Part shown: piece by piece, positions 6,738-13,734 of the stretch
Numbering within the stretch: position 1 is the first letter of the stretch
Layout: each line of letters starts with the position of its first letter
From: Gordonibacter sp036659115
GTDB taxonomy: Bacteria > Actinomycetota > Coriobacteriia > Coriobacteriales > Eggerthellaceae
Length of the DNA stretch: 14,684 nucleotides
Reading direction: 5' to 3' (one strand)
Assembly: GCF_036659115.1 (NCBI RefSeq)
Contig: NZ_JAVXDF010000064.1
Notes under the pieces: model-generated
What the model was told of the DNA's origin: nothing
What the model saw: the letters and a program-made list of their open reading frames with translations, nothing else
The model's database searches: none
Position numbers and translations under genes: made by a program

Positions 6738-7949
6738 CTATTCCCCATCGAGGTCAGCATGGACGCCGCAGTACCGGCTGCCCGGGCGCGCATGGTTGCG
6801 GCAGCGGGTGCCGTCCTCGCCCATATAGGCACACAGGCCCACCTCGTCGTCGCCATCCTCGTCGATAAGCATGTTGCCCGTGTCTTCAAGCGGCTCGCCG
6901 GTAAACGACGAACTCTTGATATCGATATGCCAACCCGTCAGGCGTGCAGCAAGGCGGGCGTTCTGGCCCTCTTTGCCGATAGCCAAGGACAGCTGGTCGT
7001 CGGGCACGATAACCGTGGCATAGTGGTTGTCTTCGTCGATGAGCACACGCGTCACCTTGGCCGGCGAGAGCGCATTGGCTACGTAGGTGGCCGCATCGTC
7101 GTTCCACTGGATGACGTCGACACGCTCGTTGCGCAGCTCCTCGACGACCATGCGCACACGGCTGCCCTTGGGACCGACACAGGCGCCCACCGGATCGAGG
7201 TTGGTCTCACGGGAGGAAACCGCGATCTTGGAGCGCGCGCCCGGCTCGCGGGCGATGGACTTGATCTCCACCATGCCGTCGTAAATCTCCGGCACCTCAA
7301 TCTCGAAGAGTCGACGGATAAGATCCGGATGCGTGCGCGACACCACGATGGGCGGGCGGGCCTGCTCGCCGCGCATCTTCGGCGCGTCAGAGTTCGGATC
7401 GCGCACCTCAATGATCAGCAGTTTCAGGCGCTGATTGTGACGGTAGTGCTCGTTTGACGGACGCTCGTTGCGCTCGTTGGGATTGCGCTTCTGGTCGTAG
7501 TGAGGCAGCTCCGCCTCCACACCGTCGCGGATCTTGATGATGGTAAAGTCGGGCGTGCCCTGTAGCACCGTGCCGGTGACCAAATCGCCCACGCGACCCG
7601 AGAACTCCTCGAAGATGGACTGGCGACCGGCCTCGCGCACGATGGACGCAATGACGCCCTTGGCGTTTTGGGCGGCGATGCGGCTCACATCGGCCGGCGT
7701 CACGTCGCGCTCTTCGAATTCGCTGTACTCGCCCGTTTCTTCGTCGGGCTCGCCCACCGGCACCAGCTCGTACACGTAGATATGGCCCGTCTGGCGGTCG
7801 ATGGTCACGCGCGCGTCCCATTCGAGGTCGAGGATGTGCTGGTAGCTCTTCGCCAGCGACGCCTCAAGGCGCTCGATGAGGTAGAACTCATCGATCTTCC
7901 GCTCGTGAGCCAGCGCCTGCAAGGCCTCGATCAGTTCTGAAGTTGCCAC
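6738..7949 (-). CDS. nusA: Transcription termination/antitermination factor NusA with a Cys/His-rich C-terminal tail
   Basis: RNA polymerase-bound elongation factor that controls pausing, termination and antitermination. I start it at GTG 7949-7947 (protein begins MATSELIEALQALAHE) because AGGAAAGGA lies 8 bases upstream and the rimP stop is 28 bases away; the frame stays open further upstream but overlaps rimP. That gives 403 residues. Domains: N-terminal polymerase-binding domain (1-125), S1 domain (GDLVTGTVLQGTPDFTIIKI onward), KH1 with GACVGPKGSRVRMVVEEL near residue 260, and KH2 with LSLAIGKEGQNARLAARL near 325. After an acidic linker the protein ends with Cys373, Cys383, Cys394 and His397 (CX9CX10CX2H), which looks like a zinc-knuckle. 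That tail is not part of the canonical NusA architecture. It follows rimP and precedes ylxR, the normal order. Confidence 0.95.
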   Translation of the reverse strand: MATSELIEALQALAHERKIDEFYLIERLEASLAKSYQHILDLEWDARVTIDRQTGHIYVYELVPVGEPDEETGEYSEFEERDVTPADVSRIAAQNAKGVIASIVREAGRQSIFEEFSGRVGDLVTGTVLQGTPDFTIIKIRDGVEAELPHYDQKRNPNERNERPSNEHYRHNQRLKLLIIEVRDPNSDAPKMRGEQARPPIVVSRTHPDLIRRLFEIEVPEIYDGMVEIKSIAREPGARSKIAVSSRETNLDPVGACVGPKGSRVRMVVEELRNERVDVIQWNDDAATYVANALSPAKVTRVLIDEDNHYATVIVPDDQLSLAIGKEGQNARLAARLTGWHIDIKSSSFTGEPLEDTGNMLIDEDGDDEVGLCAYMGEDGTRCRNHARPGSRYCGVHADLDGE

Positions 7950-7977
7950 GTTTGAAATCCTTTCCTCTGAAGCTCTC

Positions 7978-8448
7978 TCACGAGTTGAAGTCGACAACGC
8001 CCTTAAGGTGGGCGCGCTTAATGGTGTCAAAAGGTATGCGCACGGTCTGGCCGTCTACGTCGAGCTCGACCACGTCTGCCAGCACCGCGACGATGGTCCC
8101 GGTGAAAGCACTGCGTCCCTCAAGGGCTGCCGATGTCTTCACCACGGCCACCTCGCCGACGAAGCGCGCAAAATGCTCGGGCGTGCGCAACGGCCGATCG
8201 ATACCCGGAGAGGACACTTCCAACGTGTACGCACCGGGAAACGGGTCGAGTTCGTCCATGAGATCGTTGATCCACGCTTGCGACGAAGACAGTTCGTCGA
8301 AGCTCACGCCGTCGGGCGTGTCTATATACACGCGAATGGTCGGGGCCTTGCGTGCGCCCACGACTTCCACGGTCACCACCTCGATGCCCTCGGCGGCCGC
8401 CCGAGGCGACAGCGCATCGAGCAGCTGCTGTTCCTTTTTGCCGAGCAC
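7978..8448 (-). CDS. rimP: Ribosome maturation factor RimP
   Basis: Cytoplasmic 30S assembly factor that acts early in small-subunit maturation. The 156-residue protein has the alpha/beta N-terminal domain (GIEVVTVEVVGARKAPTIRV, IDTPDGVSFDELSSSQAWIN) and the hallmark YTLEVSSPGIDRPLRTPEHF near residues 73-92. An SH3-like C-terminal domain follows (FTGTIVAVLADVVELDVDG, ending KGVVDFNS). Length fits the family. The start is GTG 8448-8446, with GGAGA 7-8 bases upstream. It is the first gene of the cluster. Its stop lies 28 bases before the nusA start, and the 336-base region before it carries the likely promoter and a structured leader. Confidence 0.94.
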   Translation of the reverse strand: MLGKKEQQLLDALSPRAAAEGIEVVTVEVVGARKAPTIRVYIDTPDGVSFDELSSSQAWINDLMDELDPFPGAYTLEVSSPGIDRPLRTPEHFARFVGEVAVVKTSAALEGRSAFTGTIVAVLADVVELDVDGQTVRIPFDTIKRAHLKGVVDFNS

Positions 8449-8505
8449 GTCCGTCTCCTCTCTTGCCGCCGCGCGTCTGCGCGACCGTGCCGTCCACGGG
8501 GGCCG

Positions 8506-8536
8506 GTCGGCTATCCTCTTGCGAGGATCGCCCGAC
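8506..8536 (-). promoter_or_regulatory. Stable leader hairpin with GCAA tetraloop before rimP
   Basis: On the minus strand GTCGG...ATCCTC-GCAA-GAGGAT...CCGAC folds into two stacked helices (6 and 5 base pairs) with a small internal loop and a GNRA-type tetraloop. It lies between the terminator-like hairpin and the rimP ribosome binding site. It could be a binding site or stability element in the leader; no known riboswitch class was recognised. Confidence 0.45.
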
Positions 8537-8540
8537 CCCT

Positions 8541-8574
8541 TACAAACAAAGAAAGCGGGAACAAGCCCACTTTC
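8541..8574 (-). terminator. Terminator-like hairpin in the rimP-nusA leader
   Basis: Read on the minus strand, GAAAGTGGG (8574-8566), loop CTTGTT and CCCGCTTTC (8559-8551) form a 9-base-pair stem with one G-U pair, followed by TTTGTTTGTA. It is too far (about 210 bases) from the kinase stop to be an obvious kinase terminator, and it lies downstream of the best promoter candidate for rimP. It may therefore be an attenuator in the rimP-nusA leader. Alternatively it ends kinase read-through and the rimP promoter lies further left. Confidence 0.55.
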
Positions 8575-8593
8575 TCATGTTTCGAAAGTATGG

Positions 8594-8623
8594 TGCGCAT
8601 ACAACCTATCCGCCTCATGCGCA
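8594..8623 (-). promoter_or_regulatory. 7-bp inverted repeat just after the putative rimP transcription start
   Basis: TGCGCAT and ATGCGCA are perfect inverted repeats 16 bases apart. They lie immediately downstream of the -10 candidate, so they could form an operator or the first hairpin of the leader RNA. Confidence 0.3.
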
Positions 8624-8634
8624 TTGCATTGATC

Positions 8635-8663
8635 TTTATACCACATCCTAAGCCCCTTGCCTA
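8635..8663 (-). promoter_or_regulatory. Candidate sigma70-type promoter for the rimP-nusA-infB cluster
   Basis: The -10 is TATAAA (8640-8635), preceded by TGG as an extended -10. The -35 is TAGGCA (8663-8658), a 4-of-6 match to TTGACA, with exactly 17 bases between. Transcription would start near 8628, giving a leader of about 180 bases before rimP. Based on consensus matching only. Confidence 0.5.
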
Positions 8664-8784
8664 GTGAGACCATCAGGCCTGTCGCAATCTCACCACATTT
8701 GAAGGGCGGCTGATTGCGGCCGATCGCCAAACTCAGTGCGGGCCGAACCGACTGCTCGGATCTGGCGGGATGAGCCCGAAAGCC

Positions 8785-10632
8785 CTACTCTCCCAACGGG
8801 ACGGCCATGCGCACGACGGCTTTCCCGTCGGCAACGTCGGCAAACAGCTCGCCGCCATGGCGCGCGACCACCTGGCGCATGATGGACAGGCCCAGTCCGT
8901 GCCGGCAGGCATCGGGTTTGGTGGTCGGGCCAAAGGCGACATTGCCCGGAGCGGAGTTCTCGCAGCGCACTACCAGCGCACCGCCCTCGAGGCGCATAGC
9001 AAAGGCGATAGAGGGCGTCGCGCAAGAACCCTCCTGCTGCACGCGTTCGCAGGCCTCGGCGGCATTCGACAGCAGATTCGACAACAGCACCACCAACTCC
9101 GTGCTGCGCAGCGCCAGACTCTCGGGCACGCGAACATCGCAATCCACCCGAACGCCTGCCGCCTGGGCGGGCGTAAGGTAGGCTGCCAGAACCGCATTGG
9201 CCACGATGTTCTTGGCGTAGACCAGGGGAGGTTGCATGTCTTGGGCTTCCGAGAGCTCGTCGAGGTAGGCGGCGCATTCGTCCCACGACTGCCTGTCCGC
9301 CATCTGCTTGAGCGTGCTCACATGGTGGCGCAGGTCGTGCTGGGCGGCACGCACGGCCCGCTCGCCTTGGCGCATATGCACGAGACTCTCCTCAGCAGAG
9401 CGCACCTGCACCTCCAAGTCGCGCACCTGGGACTGAGCCGTGCGCAGGCGACGCACACGTGCGGCAAGCATCCAGCCGAACACGCCCACGAACATGAGTC
9501 CGGCATACTCGTGCTGCCAGAGGCCGTAGAGCGGCTCGTAGGCATTGTTGTCCAGCAGGTTGGCCAGCAGCGCCAGGCCTAAAAGCGCGCATCCCAGCAA
9601 GATCAAACGAGCCTCCACGCTGCGACGGCGCACAGCCACTGCGGCGCAGGCGGCGAACAGCGCCCAACACAGGATGCGCGAGAAGGTCTGGAACAAGCCG
9701 TATAAGCCCATCGAGTGGGGAAACAGGGGGATAACGATCGCCACCCAGACGAGACAGGCCAACGGCAGCGTCCAAAGGACCCGCGAAGCAAGGCGCGACA
9801 GGCGCCGCGGCGAATCGGTCCACGGCACGCCTGCGGTTCGGGCAGCCAGACCGACCGAACCTACCAGCACGCACATCCAAGCCGCATCCTCCAAGGCGTA
9901 CCACCACGGGCCCGCGAACCCAAACCGCCATGCCAGCCCGTGCATTCCCGCCACCGCGAACGCCAGGCACACGATGCCGAAGTCGCGCACGAGCGCATCG
10001 CCCTCGCGACGGCGCCATACCGCAAGCGCGAGCACGGCGGCCCCCAAGGGCACAAGAACCAGCACGCAGGTAGCCAGCGCGTTGGCGAACTGCACGGCGG
10101 CAATCGCCTGGGCCGTGCCGAGGATCGGCGGGTGCGTAAGCCCGCTGTAGTAGTACGCATCGTTTTCCACTTCCAGCACCAGATGGGTATCCGCACCCAA
10201 GACCAAGCCGACTTCCGGCCCATCACCGTTTTGCGAGGCAGCACGGCCATCAACATACAAGGTATAGTCTCCGAACACTTCGGGCAACAGCAAGACCGCA
10301 GCATGCGGCCAGGCGCCCTCGTAGTGCAACGTCAGCCGGTAGACAGCCCGACCGAACGGCGAGGTACCACCCGGCACAAACGAAAAATCTGAGTATTGGC
10401 CGATGAAAGTTTCTGTCGGCGGAGCATCGTCCACGGAGAGCATCCAGCCGTCCACCAGCGACACCGGGCGGTCCAAGGCGGCTTCATCGAGGGACAGGGA
10501 GCCATCGGTGCCGTAAGGCGGCGGGGCGATATATTTGTTATCATAGTAGTAGGTAAGCGCCAGAGCGCATCCGACAAGCAAGAACATCGCCAAGACGGGC
10601 GCGGTCGCGCGGATTACGGAACGAAGCGGCAC
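8785..10632 (-). CDS. Membrane sensor histidine kinase with extracellular domain, about 7 membrane segments and HPK10/GHKL-type core
   Basis: Predicted sensor kinase of 615 residues. A hydrophobic N-terminal segment (about 8-28) is followed by an outside domain (about 30-180) with YTLYVDG and a ligand-domain-like beta pattern. Next come about seven hydrophobic spans (about 182-395), then a coiled linker and the kinase core, an arrangement like 7TM-DISM receptors. The dimerisation/phospho-acceptor motif is HDLRHH with His432, as in AgrC-like HPK10 kinases. ATP-binding motifs are LLSNLLSNAAEA (Asn523), RCENSAPGN and HGLGLSIMRQVV (578-589). The start is GTG 10632-10630 with AAGGGGG 5 bases upstream. 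It is divergent from the surface-protein gene with only 32 bases between starts. No response regulator is visible in the window, so its partner and ligand are unknown. Confidence 0.85.
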   Translation of the reverse strand: MPLRSVIRATAPVLAMFLLVGCALALTYYYDNKYIAPPPYGTDGSLSLDEAALDRPVSLVDGWMLSVDDAPPTETFIGQYSDFSFVPGGTSPFGRAVYRLTLHYEGAWPHAAVLLLPEVFGDYTLYVDGRAASQNGDGPEVGLVLGADTHLVLEVENDAYYYSGLTHPPILGTAQAIAAVQFANALATCVLVLVPLGAAVLALAVWRRREGDALVRDFGIVCLAFAVAGMHGLAWRFGFAGPWWYALEDAAWMCVLVGSVGLAARTAGVPWTDSPRRLSRLASRVLWTLPLACLVWVAIVIPLFPHSMGLYGLFQTFSRILCWALFAACAAVAVRRRSVEARLILLGCALLGLALLANLLDNNAYEPLYGLWQHEYAGLMFVGVFGWMLAARVRRLRTAQSQVRDLEVQVRSAEESLVHMRQGERAVRAAQHDLRHHVSTLKQMADRQSWDECAAYLDELSEAQDMQPPLVYAKNIVANAVLAAYLTPAQAAGVRVDCDVRVPESLALRSTELVVLLSNLLSNAAEACERVQQEGSCATPSIAFAMRLEGGALVVRCENSAPGNVAFGPTTKPDACRHGLGLSIMRQVVARHGGELFADVADGKAVVRMAVPLGE

Positions 10633-10664
10633 ACCTGCCCCCTTTCACGACGATAAGGAGTTTC

Positions 10665-11744
10665 GTGCCCCATCTTATCAGAAAACCGTTCGCGCCCCTG
10701 TTGTGTGCCGCAGGCGCGGCCTGCATCGTCGTCATCTGCCTGCCCTGCATGCCGCTTTGCGCCCAGGCTGCGCAAGATATGCAGGACGCAGGTTCCTGGA
10801 ACACGGGAAACCTCGGCGGCATCATAGGGACGCCGGAGGATGCAGGCGGGCCGGAAGACTCTGAGGGAGCCAACGAGCCGGACAATCCCGCCAAACCCAC
10901 CGGCGAGATCGTCCAGGTGCTCAAGGGCGGGGCCATAGCAAACATCTACCTGCCAGAGCTTACGTATCCCCTGTTCAACAGCGATGAATCAGAGCATCCA
11001 CCCCTTCAAACCCTGCGTATCGAGCGAGTCGACGCCGCCAATGTCGGCACGTGGACCACCGGCGCCCTTTGCACCTGGGACCCTGAATACGCTTACTATC
11101 ACTCGAAAGACGAGCTGGCGTATCTCGTGAACGTGTCCGATGACACCTGCATGGTGCTCTACACCGAGCCCGACACCGACTTCCGCGATTTTTACGTGCG
11201 CATCACCGCTACGTTCCTGCTTGACGGACAGAAGCAAGCGGTCACCTACGATCCCGTGCTGCTCACCTTCCCCGACTCCCTAAAACCGCAAGACGACCCC
11301 GAGAAGCCGGGCACCGCCAATCCTGACGGCAGCGGCAGCGCCGGCCCTGGCGGCGCCAACGAAGGAGAAATCGGCGGCAACCGCGGAGGGGTCACACTCG
11401 GGGAAAGCGAGCGCGTGAACCCCGAAAGCTCACCGCTGGACCTGCTGCCCTCCGTCGAGCAGGCAGATGCCGCCCCCGTTGCGAGCGGCACCGCAACGCC
11501 TTCCGACGATAATGCCGCCAAGCCGGCAAACGGATCGGAGGGCACCCCTGAACCAGGCGAAGGCACGGCACGCGGCGGATCGCTAGGGAGAGACGGCGCG
11601 ACGGCCGCCGCAGCCGACGGAACAGATCGGCTGCCCGGGTTCGCCGTGGCGGTAGGGGCGACCGTCGCCGTGGCCTTGGGCGCGGGCATCATCTTCGCTT
11701 CTCGCAAGGGCGTTGCACGTCGTTTCAAGGGCTCGCGCCCCTAG
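10665..11744 (+). CDS. Secreted, C-terminally membrane-anchored surface protein of unknown family
   Basis: I do not recognise the family. The 359-residue protein starts at GTG 10665 with AAGGAG 4 bases upstream. An N-terminal signal peptide has basic residues, a long Ala/Cys/Val core and a likely cleavage at AQA-AQ near residue 35. Residues about 80-205 look like one folded domain (GEIVQVLKGGAIANIYLPEL through FYVRITATFLLDGQKQAVTY), possibly beta-rich. About 206-320 is a Gly/Pro/Ala/Glu-rich low-complexity stalk. A single transmembrane span (about 326-346) and a basic tail (RKGVARRFKGSRP) follow. The expected topology is outside, with a short cytoplasmic tail. There is no LPXTG-type sortase signal, only LPGF before the span. 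It is divergent from and nearly touching the sensor kinase gene, so the two may be functionally linked; that is inference. Confidence 0.75.
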   Translation: MPHLIRKPFAPLLCAAGAACIVVICLPCMPLCAQAAQDMQDAGSWNTGNLGGIIGTPEDAGGPEDSEGANEPDNPAKPTGEIVQVLKGGAIANIYLPELTYPLFNSDESEHPPLQTLRIERVDAANVGTWTTGALCTWDPEYAYYHSKDELAYLVNVSDDTCMVLYTEPDTDFRDFYVRITATFLLDGQKQAVTYDPVLLTFPDSLKPQDDPEKPGTANPDGSGSAGPGGANEGEIGGNRGGVTLGESERVNPESSPLDLLPSVEQADAAPVASGTATPSDDNAAKPANGSEGTPEPGEGTARGGSLGRDGATAAAADGTDRLPGFAVAVGATVAVALGAGIIFASRKGVARRFKGSRP

Positions 11745-11820
11745 GGCCAGCACAGGCATCGCGGCTCCGTCGGTGCCAACCCTCCCTAGCTGCGAGGAAA
11801 ACGCCGCAGATGAGGCGAGA
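11745..11820. other. Short spacer with no recognised gene or signal
   Basis: Lies between the end of the plus-strand surface-protein gene and the peptidase remnant. A weak hairpin (GGCATCG/CGGTGCC, about 11755-11777) has no T-run, so no convincing terminator for the surface-protein gene was found. Confidence 0.5.
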
Positions 11821-11952
11821 TCAGTACCCCATCTCGTGAAGGCGTGTGTCGTCTATACCGAAGTAGTGGCCGATCTCGTGGACGACCGTCTTGCTTATCT
11901 CGGCCACCACTTCCTCGCGCGATAGGATCGTTCGCCATAGACGTAATTTGTC
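11821..11952 (-). pseudogene. C-terminal remnant of a zincin-like metallopeptidase
   Basis: A 43-codon open stretch ends in TGA (11823-11821) and reads LWRTILSREEVVAEISK, then TVVHEIGHYFGIDDTRLHEMGY at its end. The HEIGH zinc-protease motif (11880-11866) followed by FGIDD and LHEMGY is the C-terminal signature of the small zincin-like metallopeptidase family (often 110-130 residues). Upstream, the frame is closed by TGA at 11955-11953 and TAA not far beyond, no start codon precedes the motif, and only about 85 bases separate it from the acyl-CoA synthetase stop. The N-terminal two thirds are therefore gone. This is best read as a gene truncated by deletion. A frame-shifted full copy is excluded by lack of space. 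Confidence 0.7.
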
Positions 11953-11984
11953 TCATAAGAGGGAGAGCGTCCGTTAAGCGTAGT

Positions 11985-12016
11985 AAAAGGGACCGGTAGC
12001 CACAACTACCGATCCC
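11985..12016 (-). terminator. Intrinsic terminator of the regulator - acyl-CoA synthetase operon
   Basis: On the minus strand GGGATCGGTAG, a 6-base loop and CTACCGGTCCC form an 11-position stem with one mismatch, followed by TTTTACTA. It begins 22 bases after the acyl-CoA synthetase stop. Confidence 0.8.
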
Positions 12017-12038
12017 TCCCGCCCTGAAAACCAAAGCG

Positions 12039-13724
12039 CTACTTCCCCGCCCTGACCAGCTCCTCAGCCATCTCGCGCAGCTTGAACTTCTGCACCTTCA
12101 TGGACGGGGTCATGGGGAAGTCGTCTACGAAGAACACGCGCTTGGGCACCTTGTAGCGCGCGATGCGCGGAATGGCGAAGGCGCGCACGTCCTCTTCGGT
12201 CATGTCCTCGTGGCCGGGGCGTACGCGCACGAACGCGCCCACCAACTCCCCGAGCTTCTCGTCGGGAATGCCCACCACCTGCGCATCCAAGATACCGGGC
12301 ATGCTCAGCAGGAAGTTCTCCACCTCGAGAGGGTAGACGTTCTCGCCGCCACGGATGATCATATCCTTGATGCGCCCAGTCACGCGATAGTAGCCGTCCT
12401 CGTCCACCACTCCCAAGTCGCCGGAATGCAGATAGCCATCCGCATCGATGGCGCGCGACGTCTCCTCGGGCATCTTGTAGTAGCCCTTCATGACGTTGTA
12501 GCCCTTGCAGCAGAGTTCTCCCGGCTCGCCTACGCCGCAGATATGCCCGTCGGCCGGGTCGATAATGCGCACGTCGACTGGCGGGTGCTTGCGTCCTACC
12601 GTCTCGCACTTGTGTTCGATGTCGTCGTCGGCGCTGGTCTGCGTGAACACAGGACTCGTCTCGGTAAGGCCGTAGCAGATGGTTATTTCCTTCATGTACA
12701 TCTTGTCCATGACCTCGCGCATAGCCGCCGGCGGGCACGGGCTTCCGGCCATGATGCCCGTACGCAGGCTGGTCAGATCGAACGTATCGAAGTCGGGATG
12801 GTTCAACTCGGCGATGAACATGGTGGGCACGCCGTAGACCGCCGTGGCGCGCTCCTTGTGGACGGCCTGCAGCACAAGCCCCGCGTTGAAATCCTCCACG
12901 ACGATCATGGTGGAGCGGTGCGTGAGGTTCGCCATGACGCCCAGCACGCAGCCGAAGCAGTGGAAGAACGGCACCGGCAGCGTCACACGGTCGGCAGCCG
13001 TGAGCTTCTGGCCCTCGCCGATGTAGAAGCCGTTATTCATGATGTTGCGATGCGTGAGCATGACGCCTTTGGGGAAGCCCGTCGTACCGGACGTGTACTG
13101 CATCATGACCACGCTGTTGTTGTCGAAGTGCTCCTCGGCCTCGGCCAGCGCCGAGACGGGCACATGGCTTCCAAGCAGCACGAGCTCGGGCACGCTGTAG
13201 CAGCCGCGATGCTTTTCCGGACCCATGTAGATAATGCTCTTGAGGTGCGGATAGGTCTCGGTCTCCAAGTGCCCGCGCTGCTGCGTGAGCGTCTCGGGCA
13301 CCAGATCGCGGATGATCTGCAGGTAGTCCACGTCGCGGTAGGCGTCGATGACGCAAAGCGCCTTCATGTCGGACTGTTTCAGCACGTAATCCAGCTCGTG
13401 GCTTTTGTACACGGGGTTCACCGTGACCATGACCACGCCGATCTTGGCCGTGGCGTACATAAACGTGAGCCAGTCGGGAATGTTGCGTGCCCAAACTCCC
13501 AAGTGGTCGCCCGGCTTCATGCCGATGGCAAGCAAGCCGCGCGCCAGATTGTCGGTGCGCTCGTCGAAGTCTTTGTAGGTCCAGCGCAGATCACGATCGG
13601 GGTAGACCACGAACTCGTGGTCGGGGTCTACGGCCACCTGGTCGCGGAAGTACGCGCCGATGGTCTTCTCGGAGTGCAGCGGGTAGTCGCGGTCGCCCGG
13701 GATGGAAGCGGTTTCTTCTGGCAT
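12039..13724 (-). CDS. AMP-forming acyl-CoA synthetase (fatty-acid/aryl-CoA ligase family)
   Basis: Activates a carboxylic acid with ATP to an acyl-adenylate and transfers it to CoA. I start it at ATG 13724-13722 (protein MPEETASIPGDRDYPLHSEK) because GGGAGG lies 5 bases upstream; the frame stays open to 13790 but overlaps the regulator. That gives 561 residues. Motifs of the adenylate-forming superfamily: P-loop YTSGTTGFPKGVMLTHRN, FFHCFGCVLGVMANL, ICYGLTETSP, GYLHSGDLGVVDEDGYY, and the hinge GRIKDMIIRGGENVYP. The A10 region reads FPMTPSMKVQKFKLRE, keeping the catalytic Lys but with Met where Gly is usual. Overall style matches FadD-like medium/long-chain or aromatic acid ligases; the substrate cannot be read from sequence. 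It follows the XRE-cupin gene by 10 bases and is probably controlled by it. Confidence 0.9.
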   Translation of the reverse strand: MPEETASIPGDRDYPLHSEKTIGAYFRDQVAVDPDHEFVVYPDRDLRWTYKDFDERTDNLARGLLAIGMKPGDHLGVWARNIPDWLTFMYATAKIGVVMVTVNPVYKSHELDYVLKQSDMKALCVIDAYRDVDYLQIIRDLVPETLTQQRGHLETETYPHLKSIIYMGPEKHRGCYSVPELVLLGSHVPVSALAEAEEHFDNNSVVMMQYTSGTTGFPKGVMLTHRNIMNNGFYIGEGQKLTAADRVTLPVPFFHCFGCVLGVMANLTHRSTMIVVEDFNAGLVLQAVHKERATAVYGVPTMFIAELNHPDFDTFDLTSLRTGIMAGSPCPPAAMREVMDKMYMKEITICYGLTETSPVFTQTSADDDIEHKCETVGRKHPPVDVRIIDPADGHICGVGEPGELCCKGYNVMKGYYKMPEETSRAIDADGYLHSGDLGVVDEDGYYRVTGRIKDMIIRGGENVYPLEVENFLLSMPGILDAQVVGIPDEKLGELVGAFVRVRPGHEDMTEEDVRAFAIPRIARYKVPKRVFFVDDFPMTPSMKVQKFKLREMAEELVRAGK

Positions 13725-13734
13725 GGAGCCTCCC

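Noticed and set aside
8541..8640. A possible tRNA in the rimP leader, because of a TTCGAAAC-like stretch
   Set aside because: The neighbouring bases do not form a T-stem, and no acceptor or anticodon stem can be built.
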